Of a stretch of DNA of 64,000 nt, positions 45,467 through 54,608 are shown piece by piece (the stretch's first letter is position 1; every line of letters starts with the position of its first letter). A model generated the notes under the pieces. That model ran no database searches. It saw only the letters and a program-made list of their open reading frames with translations, and had not been told where the DNA came from. The position numbers were made by a program, and so were the translations under genes. Source of the stretch: Anaerocolumna sp. AGMB13020 (GTDB taxonomy: Bacteria; Bacillota; Clostridia; Lachnospirales; Lachnospiraceae); assembly GCF_033100115.1 (NCBI RefSeq), contig NZ_CP136910.1, positions 496,001-560,000 of the forward strand, read 5' to 3'.

Positions 45467-46315
45467 TTATTCTTCTTCCGTAATCTCTGTTCTGTCATAG
45501 TCGTCTAAAAAGCTGTGAGGAACCTGATGTTTCTGATAACCGATCATAGTATCCAGGTTGACATTGTGGATACTTCTAAATATATTCATATCGATAACAC
45601 TGCTTGTCTGTCTGAACTTCTTTACCAGTTCTTTCATTTCCTGGCGTTTGGAGCCCATACCGTTGTCTCCGAGCATACAATTTTCAGTCAGTCTGCAGGC
45701 ACATTGTATGAAGGTAAGATCATTGTATTTCTTCCAGGCAAGAATATCAGCTTCTTTCACCATATATAGAGGACGAATCAACTCCATACCTTCATAATTC
45801 GTGCTGTGAAGTTTCGGCATCATACCTTTCATTTGTCCGCTGTAGAGCATGCTCATTAGTACGGTTTCAATCACATCATCAAAATGATGCCCTAAGGCTA
45901 TCTTATTACAGCCCAATTCCTTCGCATGCTTGTAGAGATATCCCCTTCTCATTTTCGCACACAGATAACAGGGTGAATCCGGCACCGAAGCAACAACTTC
46001 GAAAATATTACTGTTAAATACCGTAATCGGAATATTCAGATATTCTGCATTATCCAGTATTATCTGTCTATTATAAGGATTATAACCCGGATCCATTACC
46101 ATAAATACGAGGTCAAATTGGACTCTGCCATGTTTCTTTAGCTCCTGCATGCATTTTGCCAGAAGCATGGAGTCCTTACCACCGGATATGCATACTGCAA
46201 TCTTGTCCCCTTCACTGATTAACTGATAATCATTCACCGCCGTAATAAATTTTCTCCAGATTTCCTTGCGGAATCTTTTTATGATACTTCTCTCAATATC
46301 TATATATTTGTCCAT
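45467..46315 (-). CDS. TtcA-like tRNA 2-thiolation enzyme
   Basis: PP-loop ATPase of 282 residues. The ATP-pyrophosphatase loop is CISGGKDSMLLAKCMQ; the cysteines expected to hold an iron-sulfur cluster are the CYLC pair and the later CAC (FIQCACRLTENCML). The match is to the TtcA/TtuA superfamily that thiolates tRNA; TtcA makes 2-thiocytidine-32. A cysteine desulfurase gene directly upstream (48 bp) is a natural sulfur donor. The exact tRNA position is inferred from family only. Confidence 0.85.
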   Translation of the reverse strand: MDKYIDIERSIIKRFRKEIWRKFITAVNDYQLISEGDKIAVCISGGKDSMLLAKCMQELKKHGRVQFDLVFMVMDPGYNPYNRQIILDNAEYLNIPITVFNSNIFEVVASVPDSPCYLCAKMRRGYLYKHAKELGCNKIALGHHFDDVIETVLMSMLYSGQMKGMMPKLHSTNYEGMELIRPLYMVKEADILAWKKYNDLTFIQCACRLTENCMLGDNGMGSKRQEMKELVKKFRQTSSVIDMNIFRSIHNVNLDTMIGYQKHQVPHSFLDDYDRTEITEEE

Positions 46316-46363
46316 AATTCCTCTTTTCTAACTTGCCATTTCTCTATTACATTGGCTCTAATT

Positions 46364-47470
46364 TTACAAAGCAGCTTCAAACACCTCAAGAAACGTATCA
46401 ATCTCCTCTTCCGTTGTCATATGACTTAAACTGACACGCAGAGTGGCAAGAGAAAGCTTCTTGTCCTTTGTCATGGCATAAACGGGTTTGGATACGGTAT
46501 TAACAGCACAGCAGGCTGATTTGGTCGCAACATAGATCTCCTTCTCATTAAGTGCAGACTGAAGCATATTGGTATTTTTGTTTTTAATGCTGATATTTAA
46601 TATATAGGGAGAACTATTTTCAGGTGTGTTTATAACAATGTTCTTATTAACTTCAAAGGCCTTGCGGAGCTTTCTATTCAAACCTGAAACAATGTCTCTG
46701 TATCGTTCAAGGTTTTCTGTTGTTAATTCAATTGCTTTTTCTAATGAAACTGCCAGTGCCAACGCCGGAGTACCGCTTCGAAAACTTGTAGTACTTAAAC
46801 CTCCATGTATCAGTGGCTCCAGCATAACATTCTCTTTTTTGAGTAATAACCCAATGCCTGTCAGTCCATAAATTTTGTGACCGGAACAGGTAAACAAATC
46901 CATATGCTCAAAAGCCACCGGTATCTTACCAACTGCCTGGGTTGCATCAACATGTAGGAAACAATGTGGTTTTTGCCTGATTAACTCATATATCTTATCT
47001 ATTGGCTGGATAACACCTATCTCACTGTCTACAAGAGCCAATGATACTAAAATGGTATCCTCTCTTAAAAGCTCTTTTAAATGTTCCAGATCAATCTCAC
47101 CAGTTTTGGTGACATTAACAAAATCTATTTCAAAACCTTCATTTTGCAGTGCTGCTGCCGGTCCTGTTACGGAGGCATGTTCTAAAAAGGAAGTTATGAT
47201 ATGTTTGCCGTATCGCTGATAACTTTTTGCAACACCTTTAATTGCCTGGTTATTGGATTCACTGGCCCCAGAGGTATATATTATTTCTTCTGGTTTAGCG
47301 GACAGCATGCTTGCAATATGAGCTGTAGCCTCCTCCATTCTCTTCTTTGCCTCAAGACCAAGTGCATGAGGCGAATTGGGATTCCCTGGATATTTAAGTG
47401 CGGCATCTCCAAAGGCTTTTAAAACGTCTGCTTCAAGGGGAGTATGGGCTGCATAATCTAAATATATCAT
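46364..47470 (-). CDS. Cysteine desulfurase (NifS/IscS family)
   Basis: PLP enzyme that takes sulfur from cysteine as a persulfide. YLDYAAHTPL at the N-terminus, SGASESNNQAIKG, FLHVDATQAVGK, and the PLP-lysine in TCSGHKIYGLTGIG are present. The persulfide Cys lies in the mobile loop ATKSACCAVNT. 368 residues. It is followed by the TtcA-like gene and so probably feeds tRNA thiolation; a role in iron-sulfur assembly is also possible, though no iscU-like gene is adjacent. Confidence 0.92.
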   Translation of the reverse strand: MIYLDYAAHTPLEADVLKAFGDAALKYPGNPNSPHALGLEAKKRMEEATAHIASMLSAKPEEIIYTSGASESNNQAIKGVAKSYQRYGKHIITSFLEHASVTGPAAALQNEGFEIDFVNVTKTGEIDLEHLKELLREDTILVSLALVDSEIGVIQPIDKIYELIRQKPHCFLHVDATQAVGKIPVAFEHMDLFTCSGHKIYGLTGIGLLLKKENVMLEPLIHGGLSTTSFRSGTPALALAVSLEKAIELTTENLERYRDIVSGLNRKLRKAFEVNKNIVINTPENSSPYILNISIKNKNTNMLQSALNEKEIYVATKSACCAVNTVSKPVYAMTKDKKLSLATLRVSLSHMTTEEEIDTFLEVFEAAL

Positions 47471-47514
47471 TGTAACCTCTTTCCTTCTATCAATATATAA
47501 TTTTACGCATTCAA

Positions 47515-47655
47515 TTAATAGTCTAAGTATAAATTTTTTATTTGGTCATCTTTGTTATGACTAACTGACAACATACGAGATTTATCATACTTTTCCGAAA
47601 GAGTTTTGTCAATCCCAATGGAGAGAAATCTCTTATTGATAAGATCCATTTTCAT
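47515..47655 (-). CDS. Possible small protein upstream of the desulfurase gene (weak)
   Basis: A 46-codon frame beginning MKMDLINKRFLSIGIDKTL with GCGGA before the ATG. No known motif, no codon evidence beyond an open frame. It could equally be leader DNA of the desulfurase operon. Confidence 0.2.
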   Translation of the reverse strand: MKMDLINKRFLSIGIDKTLSEKYDKSRMLSVSHNKDDQIKNLYLDY

Positions 47656-47799
47656 AAGTATTCCGCTTTTACAAACAAACGTTCCGCAAATATTCACAAC
47701 CTTTCAACGGAAGCGCTGTTCCTTTAATGACATTATATTCATAAGAACATTATATTTCATGGTTTGTTTATCAAATTTTACAAAATTTTTATAAATGTA

Positions 47800-47828
47800 T
47801 TGCATTATCTTCAAAAGCATAGTATATT
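47800..47828 (+). promoter_or_regulatory. Promoter of the 104-residue protein
   Basis: TTGCAT, 17-bp spacer, TATATT, 30 bp upstream of the ATG at 47859. Confidence 0.6.
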
Positions 47829-47858
47829 ATGAAGAAAAATGAAGAAAGGGTGAATAAA

Positions 47859-48173
47859 ATGAATTTTACTCATACTAGTGGCGCATCCGAGCATCACAAT
47901 AATGAATTCGAGCATATTAAGGAAACTATTTTTAAGTTATGTATCGGTGATATTCCCTTCACTTCCGTTGATAAGCCCGTTACTCTTGATTACAAAAACA
48001 GAGAAGTTCTTTTATTAATAGACGGAGAAGTATTAGGTAGTGTTCCTTTTGAAATCATATATTTTGATATCAAGAGAAGACAATTGGATGTCAAGGATTA
48101 TGCTCATGCTATATGCGAGCTCATCAGTGAAGAAATCAGCAAGCTAACTATTGTAAAAACGGCTCTTGCATAA
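47859..48173 (+). CDS. Uncharacterised 104-residue protein
   Basis: Begins MNFTHTSGASEHHNNEFEH. A His/Asn-rich N-terminus is followed by a folded-looking part with alternating hydrophobic strands (REVLLLIDGEVLGSVPFEIIYFDI). No signal peptide or known domain. AAAGGG lies eight bases before the ATG. With its own promoter and a perfect terminator it is a monocistronic gene, divergent from the desulfurase operon. Function unknown. Confidence 0.7.
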   Translation: MNFTHTSGASEHHNNEFEHIKETIFKLCIGDIPFTSVDKPVTLDYKNREVLLLIDGEVLGSVPFEIIYFDIKRRQLDVKDYAHAICELISEEISKLTIVKTALA

Positions 48174-48180
48174 CAAGCAA

Positions 48181-48210
48181 AATGCGCCCTGCATACAGGC
48201 GCATTTTTTT
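48181..48210 (+). terminator. Intrinsic terminator after the 104-residue gene
   Basis: AATGCGCC and GGCGCATT (8 bp, perfect) around a 9-nt loop, ending in seven T. It starts 8 bp after the stop. Confidence 0.93.
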
Positions 48211-48246
48211 ATATACTATTTCTTATCTTATGAAATCTGATATTTT

Positions 48247-48804
48247 CTATTGAGAAGCTTTCAAAAGGCTTTTTTCATTATTCTCTTTTAGATAAAGCCT
48301 GTAAATATTATGGAGATACTTTTTGTTTCGAAATAATACATATTCAGAACCTTTTACCTTGAAGTTCAAACTTTCTGCAAGACGTATCGATTTCACGTTA
48401 TCAACAGAAATCATAGCTCTTATTTCTTTCACTCTCATGACCTCATCAGCATATACGATTATTTCCTTTAAAGCTTCTTGCATATATCCCTTTCCCCAGA
48501 ACTCTTCTCTCAGATCATAACCAATATCAATTATTCCTGCATTCTTATTCCAGCAATGAAATCCGCAGGTTCCCATTTTTGCATTATCCTTTTTTCGTAT
48601 TATAACCCAGCGATGCTGTAATCGTGATTCAGGGTAGATATAGAAATCTATGATTTCATCAGCTTGCTCAAGTTTTGTCAAAGGTTCTGCATCAAACAAA
48701 TATCTGTTGACTGTATCATTTGAAAATTGATGGAATATAAAGTCCCTGTCTTCTGTTTCTATATTTCTTAAAAGCAGTCTATCCGTTATCAGGTTCTTAA
48801 ACAT
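48247..48804 (-). CDS. GNAT family acetyltransferase, RimJ/RimL type
   Basis: A 185-residue acetyltransferase. TDRLLLRNIETED at the N-terminus and REEFWGKGYMQEALKEIIVYA (acetyl-CoA site), then NVKSIRLAESLNFKVKG, are typical of the RimJ/RimL subgroup, which acetylates protein N-termini or small amines. Substrate unknown. A 13-bp interrupted hairpin (48824-48859) lies in the leader just before the GGGGAGG ribosome site and could affect translation. Confidence 0.85.
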   Translation of the reverse strand: MFKNLITDRLLLRNIETEDRDFIFHQFSNDTVNRYLFDAEPLTKLEQADEIIDFYIYPESRLQHRWVIIRKKDNAKMGTCGFHCWNKNAGIIDIGYDLREEFWGKGYMQEALKEIIVYADEVMRVKEIRAMISVDNVKSIRLAESLNFKVKGSEYVLFRNKKYLHNIYRLYLKENNEKSLLKASQ

Positions 48805-48964
48805 GATACCTCCCCAACTCCCGTAGCTGAACTATCCGCATACAGATAGTTCACAGCTAAAAATCAATAAATTTATACTTATTTATTTCAATAACCATAT
48901 ATTCCTGCAGAACAGCAGGCAGTTTCTCAGTACGGTCTGCTCTGCCTCCTAATCAGTAAAGAAA

Positions 48965-49717
48965 TTATACACTGACCTTCTTATCCAGCATCCATGCTGT
49001 AGTGATATAGGCAATGATTGTTACAACTGCATGAAATAGTATTCCAAACACTAAATAAGTATCGTTATTTAAATTGATACCGAAAGCATACAATAGAAAG
49101 TCTTCAAACTTACTTATTGCAATAATCAAAATAAAAAAGGCTGCAAAACTGATGAGGCTTTTTCCTTTCTTATCTGCAAGGAAAGTACTGCTTAACGTAA
49201 TGGAAAGATAAGAAAGTGTAATTATTGTTATCCAGGTAACCAGGACAACTAAAATCACCAGTATTATATATTTATAGTCCAGATTTATATTAAACTGAAG
49301 ATTAATAAACTCCTTTAATATTCGATTGATCTCGCCTATAGATGAATATTTTGCCAACAGGGCTGCACCATCTATAAGAAATAATAAGGCAAAGGCGAGA
49401 CCGGACAACATTATCTGAAGAGCAGAACTTACAACCTTGGCACCAATAATCGAATATGTGGTATTTGGTGTAAGAAAGAGCATGTAACTGTGTTTTTGTT
49501 TAAGGTCACTTTGAAAAGTCATAATAGACTCAAAAGCTATAAAAAATAATGCTCCAATGGTAAACATACTAAGCAACCCAAGAGCCAGCCCTATGGTTTC
49601 ACTTTTATCCATAATAAATCCTGTAAAGAACATGATTTCACCAAGTAATGCTATTGCTAAAATTATTATCTTGGAAAATGCCTGCTTTCTTAACTCATAT
49701 TTCATTAATTTTAACAT
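48965..49717 (-). CDS. ABC-2 type transporter permease (YtrC-like)
   Basis: A 250-residue protein with six predicted membrane segments, beginning MLKLMKYELRKQAFSK. It follows the ATPase gene after 88 bp in a GntR-ATPase-permease operon. Similar YtrA-regulated transporters respond to cell-wall-active compounds, but the substrate cannot be read. A 9-bp G-U-containing hairpin at 48907-48945 lies just past the stop but lacks a T-run. Confidence 0.8.
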   Translation of the reverse strand: MLKLMKYELRKQAFSKIIILAIALLGEIMFFTGFIMDKSETIGLALGLLSMFTIGALFFIAFESIMTFQSDLKQKHSYMLFLTPNTTYSIIGAKVVSSALQIMLSGLAFALLFLIDGAALLAKYSSIGEINRILKEFINLQFNINLDYKYIILVILVVLVTWITIITLSYLSITLSSTFLADKKGKSLISFAAFFILIIAISKFEDFLLYAFGINLNNDTYLVFGILFHAVVTIIAYITTAWMLDKKVSV

Positions 49718-49805
49718 ATTTCCTCCATCCTTGCGTACTATACGCTTTCTATACCAACAATATGGTTCTATATTAAGTACTACGTCTTCTCTCTTTAACG
49801 CTTAA

Positions 49806-50495
49806 TCAAGCATAAATCTCTTTGTATAATTCTACGATAGACTTCTTATGTGTTTCCCTTAACGCCTCTGCATCACCTTCCAGAACTACCGTACCATTCT
49901 TAATAAAGACTGCATTATCTACAACAGCTTCCAACTCATCTACCAGATGTGTCGAGATTAGAATGGTATTTTCCTCACTCACTGCTTCCAGTATTGTCGT
50001 CATAATCTTTTCCCTTGATATAATATCAATACCGTTAAGCGGTTCATCGAGCATATAAAGGTCTGCTTTGCGGGCAAGGGTTGCGGCAAGCTTTAGCTTA
50101 GCTGCCAGACCAGAGGACAGTGATTTTGCATGGTCTTTCTTATTTAAATCCATTCTAACCAGCAATTCCTCATACCTCTTTCTGTCAAAGTCTTCAAAAA
50201 AATCCTGATAGTATTTACCCACATCATCGATGGTCATATAATTATAGAAAAAAGGCTCCGTTGACATATATGCTACCTTCTTTTTTGATTCTACACCGAT
50301 TGGATTTCCCATAAAAGTAATACTTCCGCTGGTGGGTTTTACAAGACCGGCTGCCATTTTCATAAAGGTTGTTTTCCCGCTGCCATTGGGTCCCAGAAGT
50401 GCATATATCTTTCCTCTCTCTATATCAAGACTTAAATTATCAACTGCTACCTTTGACATGTATTTCTTTTTCAAATTACTGCATTGCAAAAACAT
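49806..50495 (-). CDS. ABC transporter ATP-binding protein (YtrB-like)
   Basis: A 229-residue ATPase. Walker A is LGPNGSGKTTFMKMAAGL, the signature motif appears as SLSSGLAAKLKLAATLA (SSG in place of SGG), Walker B is LYMLDEPLNGID and the switch His is in ILISTHLVDELE. The variant signature is common in ABC-2-type exporters of this group. It pairs with the permease downstream and is preceded by the GntR regulator, 74 bp away. Confidence 0.88.
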   Translation of the reverse strand: MFLQCSNLKKKYMSKVAVDNLSLDIERGKIYALLGPNGSGKTTFMKMAAGLVKPTSGSITFMGNPIGVESKKKVAYMSTEPFFYNYMTIDDVGKYYQDFFEDFDRKRYEELLVRMDLNKKDHAKSLSSGLAAKLKLAATLARKADLYMLDEPLNGIDIISREKIMTTILEAVSEENTILISTHLVDELEAVVDNAVFIKNGTVVLEGDAEALRETHKKSIVELYKEIYA

Positions 50496-50569
50496 ATGAA
50501 TTCCTCCTATTATTCCTACTGATTTAAAACTTTTTCTTTGATGAAAACTTACAGTATCTGTATTTCATA

Positions 50570-50926
50570 CTAATTTGTATATCTTTCATCCAAAAGAGTC
50601 ATTATTTCCTGCTTCTGTATTCCCAAAACCCTCATTCCACTAATAAACTGTTCCAATAATTCATTAGCCATATCTTTTCTGATGCTTATAATTTTCTCAT
50701 TCTCTTCTGTTACAAAAGTACCAAGCCCTCTTTTTGTAAAGCAGATATCCTGTAACTCCAGTTCACGGTAAATACGACTGGCTGTATTAGGGTTAATTTT
50801 ATACTTTAAAGCCATATCTCTGCCTGATGGCAATTTATCACCGGGTTTTAATACCCCTGTAATAATATCTTTCTTAATATCCTGAATAACCTGAATATAT
50901 ATCGGGATATTATTATCAAATTCCAT
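50570..50926 (-). CDS. GntR family regulator, YtrA subfamily
   Basis: A 118-residue repressor: winged helix (IPIYIQVIQDIKKDIITGVLKPGDK; GRDMALKYKINPNTASRIYRELE; TKRGLGTFV) with only a short helical C-terminus for dimerisation, the hallmark of the YtrA subfamily. It leads the operon with the ABC ATPase and permease. A 32-bp operator overlaps its promoter, as expected for autorepression that is relieved by an antibiotic or envelope signal (inference from the subfamily). Confidence 0.9.
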   Translation of the reverse strand: MEFDNNIPIYIQVIQDIKKDIITGVLKPGDKLPSGRDMALKYKINPNTASRIYRELELQDICFTKRGLGTFVTEENEKIISIRKDMANELLEQFISGMRVLGIQKQEIMTLLDERYTN

Positions 50927-51005
50927 ATTTACCTCTTTTCTTCAACCGTATCAATGTTGTTCCAATAAACGTGTTATGAAACACCCGCCCTCTTTCTGTT
51001 TTCTT

Positions 51006-51052
51006 TACTAGTGCACTATCTGTATAGTACACTAGTATTTTATATCTGTCAA
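51006..51052 (-). promoter_or_regulatory. YtrA-type operator over the GntR-ABC promoter
   Basis: Promoter on the minus strand: TTGACA (51047-51052), 17 bp, TACTAT (51024-51029). The spacer and -10 are covered by an inverted repeat at 51006-51037: 14-bp arms (TACTAGTGTACTAT type, one mismatch) with a 4-bp centre. It includes AGTGTA, 12 bp, TGCACT, close to the known YtrA site AGTGTA-13-TACACT. Confidence 0.8.
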
Positions 51053-51146
51053 TAGGTTTTATTTTAATAATTTATTTTACTTGTACTTTACAACTTATAT
51101 AAAATATCCGTAATTATGAAATAGTAAAAATAATTCTTAACACAAC

Positions 51147-51229
51147 AAAAAAGCTGTTTAATAATCAGCCTGACAAAACTGGAATGGTATATAACTCCAT
51201 ATCCTGATTGCAGAATGCTTTAAACAGCT
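51147..51229 (-). terminator. Long-loop terminator after the Fur-like gene
   Basis: AGCTGTTTAA pairs with TTAAACAGCT, with an inner AATCAG/CTGATT pairing, followed by TTTTTTG on the minus strand. It closes the feo-fur operon. Confidence 0.65.
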
Positions 51230-51324
51230 CAATTATATTCATTTGTCTAATATTCTTATTATCAACTATTCTTATTACCAACTAACCTTACACTACAAGT
51301 CATAAGAATTTATTTCATAGGAAA

Positions 51325-51861
51325 TCATGAAATATTACGCTTATTACAATGATACTGGCAACCTGTATTAGGACAACTACAGCTATTGAATACATCTTCT
51401 TCACAGTAATCACTGTCATCATTCTGGCTTTTGATCAATACAGTTATATTTTCAACATCCTCAACACCTTGAGCTGCTAACATTTTCTGCAATTCTGTAA
51501 ACCATAATCCTTTTTGTACTTTTAAGGTTTTATTGTTGCTTTCATCTATATAAAGTGTCTGTTCTTCTTTTAAGTTCAGATTTTTATAGTCAATTTGATA
51601 TAAGTTCTTTCTGTTTATAACACCCAGATCTTCGAGAGTTTTCACCATACGGTAAACCGTTGCAATACCTACTGTAGTATCCTTTTTTACTGCTTTATAA
51701 TAAATTTCTTTACAGCTGGAGCATTCATCCTCCAAAATCACATCAATTAATAGTCTTCTCTGTTCGGTAATACGAAATTTCTTTTTTCTTAATTCGTTTA
51801 TAATTATTTCTCTTTTATGAATCTTGGCTAAAATAGTTTCTGATTCTATTGCTGCATTCAT
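51325..51861 (-). CDS. Atypical Fur family regulator with Cys-rich C-terminus
   Basis: A 178-residue regulator. The N-terminal half is a Fur winged helix (RITEQRRLLIDVIL; CSSCKEIYYKAVKK; TVGIATVYRMVKTLEDLGVI). The C-terminal half has the expected strand pattern, but the His-rich metal site of normal Fur proteins is absent: only two His occur in the whole protein. Instead it ends with five Cys in about 20 residues (YCEEDVFNSCSCPNTGCQYHC). It is the last gene of the feo operon, so it probably controls iron uptake, perhaps through a different metal or cluster signal. Confidence 0.82.
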   Translation of the reverse strand: MNAAIESETILAKIHKREIIINELRKKKFRITEQRRLLIDVILEDECSSCKEIYYKAVKKDTTVGIATVYRMVKTLEDLGVINRKNLYQIDYKNLNLKEEQTLYIDESNNKTLKVQKGLWFTELQKMLAAQGVEDVENITVLIKSQNDDSDYCEEDVFNSCSCPNTGCQYHCNKRNIS

Positions 51862-51971
51862 GGCTGATATCCCCCTTTACAAGTGGTTTAGAGCAAAGGG
51901 CCTTTTATCTGATCTTACTTGATAAAAGGCCTATTACCTATATTCCTACGTCTATTGTTTCAGTTGATACC

Positions 51972-52127
51972 TTATTTATTGCAAGAATCAGTTGCTTTAC
52001 TACAGCCGGAACAACCGCATCCACAGCCAGCACCTTCTTTTTTGGACTTCAGTGTTTTAAATCCGGCAAATCCGATGCCACCAAAAACAATAGCTCCAAC
52101 TACGATGTTTGCAATTATAGTTCCCAT
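51972..52127 (-). CDS. FeoB-associated Cys-rich membrane protein
   Basis: A 51-residue protein: one membrane segment (about residues 4-23, rich in Gly), a short basic stretch KTLKSKK, then a Cys/Gly-rich end (GCGCGCSGCSK). This matches the small FeoB-associated partner found in Firmicute feo operons, thought to handle ferrous iron at the membrane. GAGG lies five bases before the ATG. It sits between feoB and the Fur-like gene on the same strand. Confidence 0.88.
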   Translation of the reverse strand: MGTIIANIVVGAIVFGGIGFAGFKTLKSKKEGAGCGCGCSGCSKATDSCNK

Positions 52128-52208
52128 ATGAACCTCTTTTCTGGATAAACCATTTCTTTTATCCTATATAAACAAAATTAACAGTGTAGGAAAATATTCT
52201 TTATACAT

Positions 52209-54338
52209 TTACTGGTTACGAACCTTTTTGTCTTTTCCTGCAGAGGGTTTGCGAACCAGTAGATAAATCATGATAACAGCTAAAAGTAATCCAACAGCAG
52301 TTCCAATACTAAATCCATTTCCGGAAACGAAATTTCCGATCTGGAATACTATCGTTGCTACAATATATGCAAGAACTGTCTGATAGCCTACCGCAAATAG
52401 TGTCCATCTGCTTGAACCCATTTCACTTCGGTTAGCTCCAATTGCCGCAAAACAAGGAGCACATAAGAGATTGAAGATTAAAAAGCTGTAAGCAGATAAC
52501 TGAGTGAACTCACCCTGCATATTCTTCCAGAACTCTCCACCATCTTCAGCAACATCTGCAAAACCATATAAAATACCAAAAGTACCAACAACATTTTCTT
52601 TTGCAATAAGACCTGTTACGGAAGCAACTGCTGCTTTCCATTCACCCCATCCAAGAGGAATGAATATAGGAGCAATTACACGACCGATGCCTGCAAGAAT
52701 GGAATCTTCAATATCAACCATCTGGAATTTCCAGTTAAAAGTGCTTAAGAACCAAACTAAAACAGTAGCCAGGAGAATGATTGTTGTAGCTTTTTTAACA
52801 AAGTGTTTTGTTCTGTCCCAAACATGGATTAATATACCCTTGATACCAGGAAGGTGGTATGCAGGAAGTTCCATAATAAAAGGTGCCGGATCTCCTGAAA
52901 AGATTCTGGTTTTCTTTAACACAATACCAGAGAAAACAATAGCAGCCATTCCTACGAAATAAGCAGAAGGAGCAACCCAGGAAGCTTCGGGGAATAACGC
53001 ACCTGCAATAAGTGCTATAATCGGGAGCTTGGCACTGCAGGGGATAAATGTTGTAGTAATAATTGTCATTCTGCGGTCATGTTCATTTTCTATGGTACGT
53101 GTAGCCATAATACCAGGAACACCACAACCTGTACCAATAAGCATAGGTATGAAAGATTTACCGGATAAGCCGAATTTACGGAATATTCGATCCATAATGA
53201 AAGCAATTCTTGACATATATCCGCAGTCTTCTAAGAATGCCAGGCACAGGAATAAAACCATCATCTGAGGAAGGAATCCGAGAACAGCTCCAACACCGGC
53301 AACAATACCATCTAAAATCAGGGAATTCAGCCAATCAGCCGTACCAAGAGTCTCAAGAAGATTATTGATAGTAGTAGGTACCCAATCACCGAACAAGGTA
53401 TCATTTACCCAATCTGTTGCCATACCGCCGATTGTATTAATAGAAATAAAATAAACCAAAAACATTACAACCGCAAAAATAGGAAGTGCAAGCCATCTAT
53501 TGGTCACAATTGCATCTATTTTATCAGTTGCACTCTTTTTTGAGGTATTCTTTTTATGAACTGCCTGTTTAACAACTTTACCTATGTAAGCATAACGCTC
53601 ATTGGTTATGATACTTTCACCGTCATCTTTCAGTTTGTTCTCGCATTCCTGTACAACTTCCATAACTGCTTTTAAGGTACTGTCGTCGAGAGCTAAGGAT
53701 TCTAATACTTTCTCATCCTGTTCAAAAAGCTTAATAGCAAGCCAGCGTTCATTGGTACTATCCACTTTTCCTTTGATCATTTCTTCTATCTTAGCAAGTG
53801 CATCCTCTACCTCTTTTGAAAAACTGTGCTTTGGTGTAGCTGCCGCCTTTGCTTTTGCAAGCTCTACTGCTTTCTGAGCAACTTCTTTGGACCCGATTCC
53901 TTTGAGGGCAGAGGTCTCAACAACAGTACAGCCTAACATTTCTTCCAGTTTCTTTAGGTCAAGGGTATCTCCGTTCTTACGGACAACATCGATCATATTA
54001 AGAGCCATTACAACCGGAATACCAATCTCCAGCAGCTGTGTGCTCAAATAGAGATTACGTTCTATGTTTGATGCATCAATAATATTAATTATAGCATCCG
54101 GCTTATCATTAACAAGATAGTTTCTGGAAACAACTTCTTCAAGAGTGTATGGAGATAAGGAATAGATACCAGGTAAGTCCTGGATTATAACATCTTTCTG
54201 TCCTCTTAGAGTACCTTCTTTTTTTTCTACCGTTACGCCCGGCCAGTTACCGACATACTGTGAACTGCCTGTCAAATCATTAAACATGGTAGTTTTACCA
54301 CAGTTGGGATTACCTGCTAAAGCAATTTTGACTGTCAT
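52209..54338 (-). CDS. feoB: Ferrous iron transporter FeoB
   Basis: A 709-residue membrane protein: N-terminal G domain (GNPNCGKTTMFNDLTG; QDLPGIYSLSPYT; ALNMIDVV), a helical GDI-like region, and a membrane domain with two Gate repeats (LIGTGCGVPGIMATRT; FIPCSAKLPIIALIAGALF and a C-terminal CAPCFAAIGANRSEMGSSRW). It imports Fe2+ in a GTP-dependent manner. The ATG at 54338 has GGAGG nine bases upstream. Downstream of two feoA genes. Confidence 0.97.
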   Translation of the reverse strand: MTVKIALAGNPNCGKTTMFNDLTGSSQYVGNWPGVTVEKKEGTLRGQKDVIIQDLPGIYSLSPYTLEEVVSRNYLVNDKPDAIINIIDASNIERNLYLSTQLLEIGIPVVMALNMIDVVRKNGDTLDLKKLEEMLGCTVVETSALKGIGSKEVAQKAVELAKAKAAATPKHSFSKEVEDALAKIEEMIKGKVDSTNERWLAIKLFEQDEKVLESLALDDSTLKAVMEVVQECENKLKDDGESIITNERYAYIGKVVKQAVHKKNTSKKSATDKIDAIVTNRWLALPIFAVVMFLVYFISINTIGGMATDWVNDTLFGDWVPTTINNLLETLGTADWLNSLILDGIVAGVGAVLGFLPQMMVLFLCLAFLEDCGYMSRIAFIMDRIFRKFGLSGKSFIPMLIGTGCGVPGIMATRTIENEHDRRMTIITTTFIPCSAKLPIIALIAGALFPEASWVAPSAYFVGMAAIVFSGIVLKKTRIFSGDPAPFIMELPAYHLPGIKGILIHVWDRTKHFVKKATTIILLATVLVWFLSTFNWKFQMVDIEDSILAGIGRVIAPIFIPLGWGEWKAAVASVTGLIAKENVVGTFGILYGFADVAEDGGEFWKNMQGEFTQLSAYSFLIFNLLCAPCFAAIGANRSEMGSSRWTLFAVGYQTVLAYIVATIVFQIGNFVSGNGFSIGTAVGLLLAVIMIYLLVRKPSAGKDKKVRNQ

Positions 54339-54373
54339 TTTCAATTTCCTCCCGTAATAAAGCTCTTATCCTA

Positions 54374-54595
54374 TTACTTGCTGACTTCAATCTGTGCAGC
54401 CTCATCTTTTCTAAGACTCAATTCATAACCTCTGATATTAATCTCTATAGGGTCCCCTAAAGGTGCTATCTTAACTACCTTAACATCAACACCGCGGGTA
54501 ATACCCATATCCATGATTCGGCGCTTCAGCGGTCCTTTCTCACCAATACTTACTACTGTTCCCGTCTCGCCGGGCTTTAAATCCCTCAAAGTCAT
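54374..54595 (-). CDS. feoA: FeoA family protein
   Basis: A 73-residue SH3-like protein beginning MTLRDLKPGETGTVVSIG with the typical IMDMGITRGVDVKVVKIAPLG core. FeoA proteins bind FeoB and modulate it. It lies 35 bp upstream of feoB and 13 bp after another feoA. AGGAGGAAAA-type ribosome site. Confidence 0.93.
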   Translation of the reverse strand: MTLRDLKPGETGTVVSIGEKGPLKRRIMDMGITRGVDVKVVKIAPLGDPIEINIRGYELSLRKDEAAQIEVSK

Positions 54596-54608
54596 TTTCC
54601 TTTTCCTC

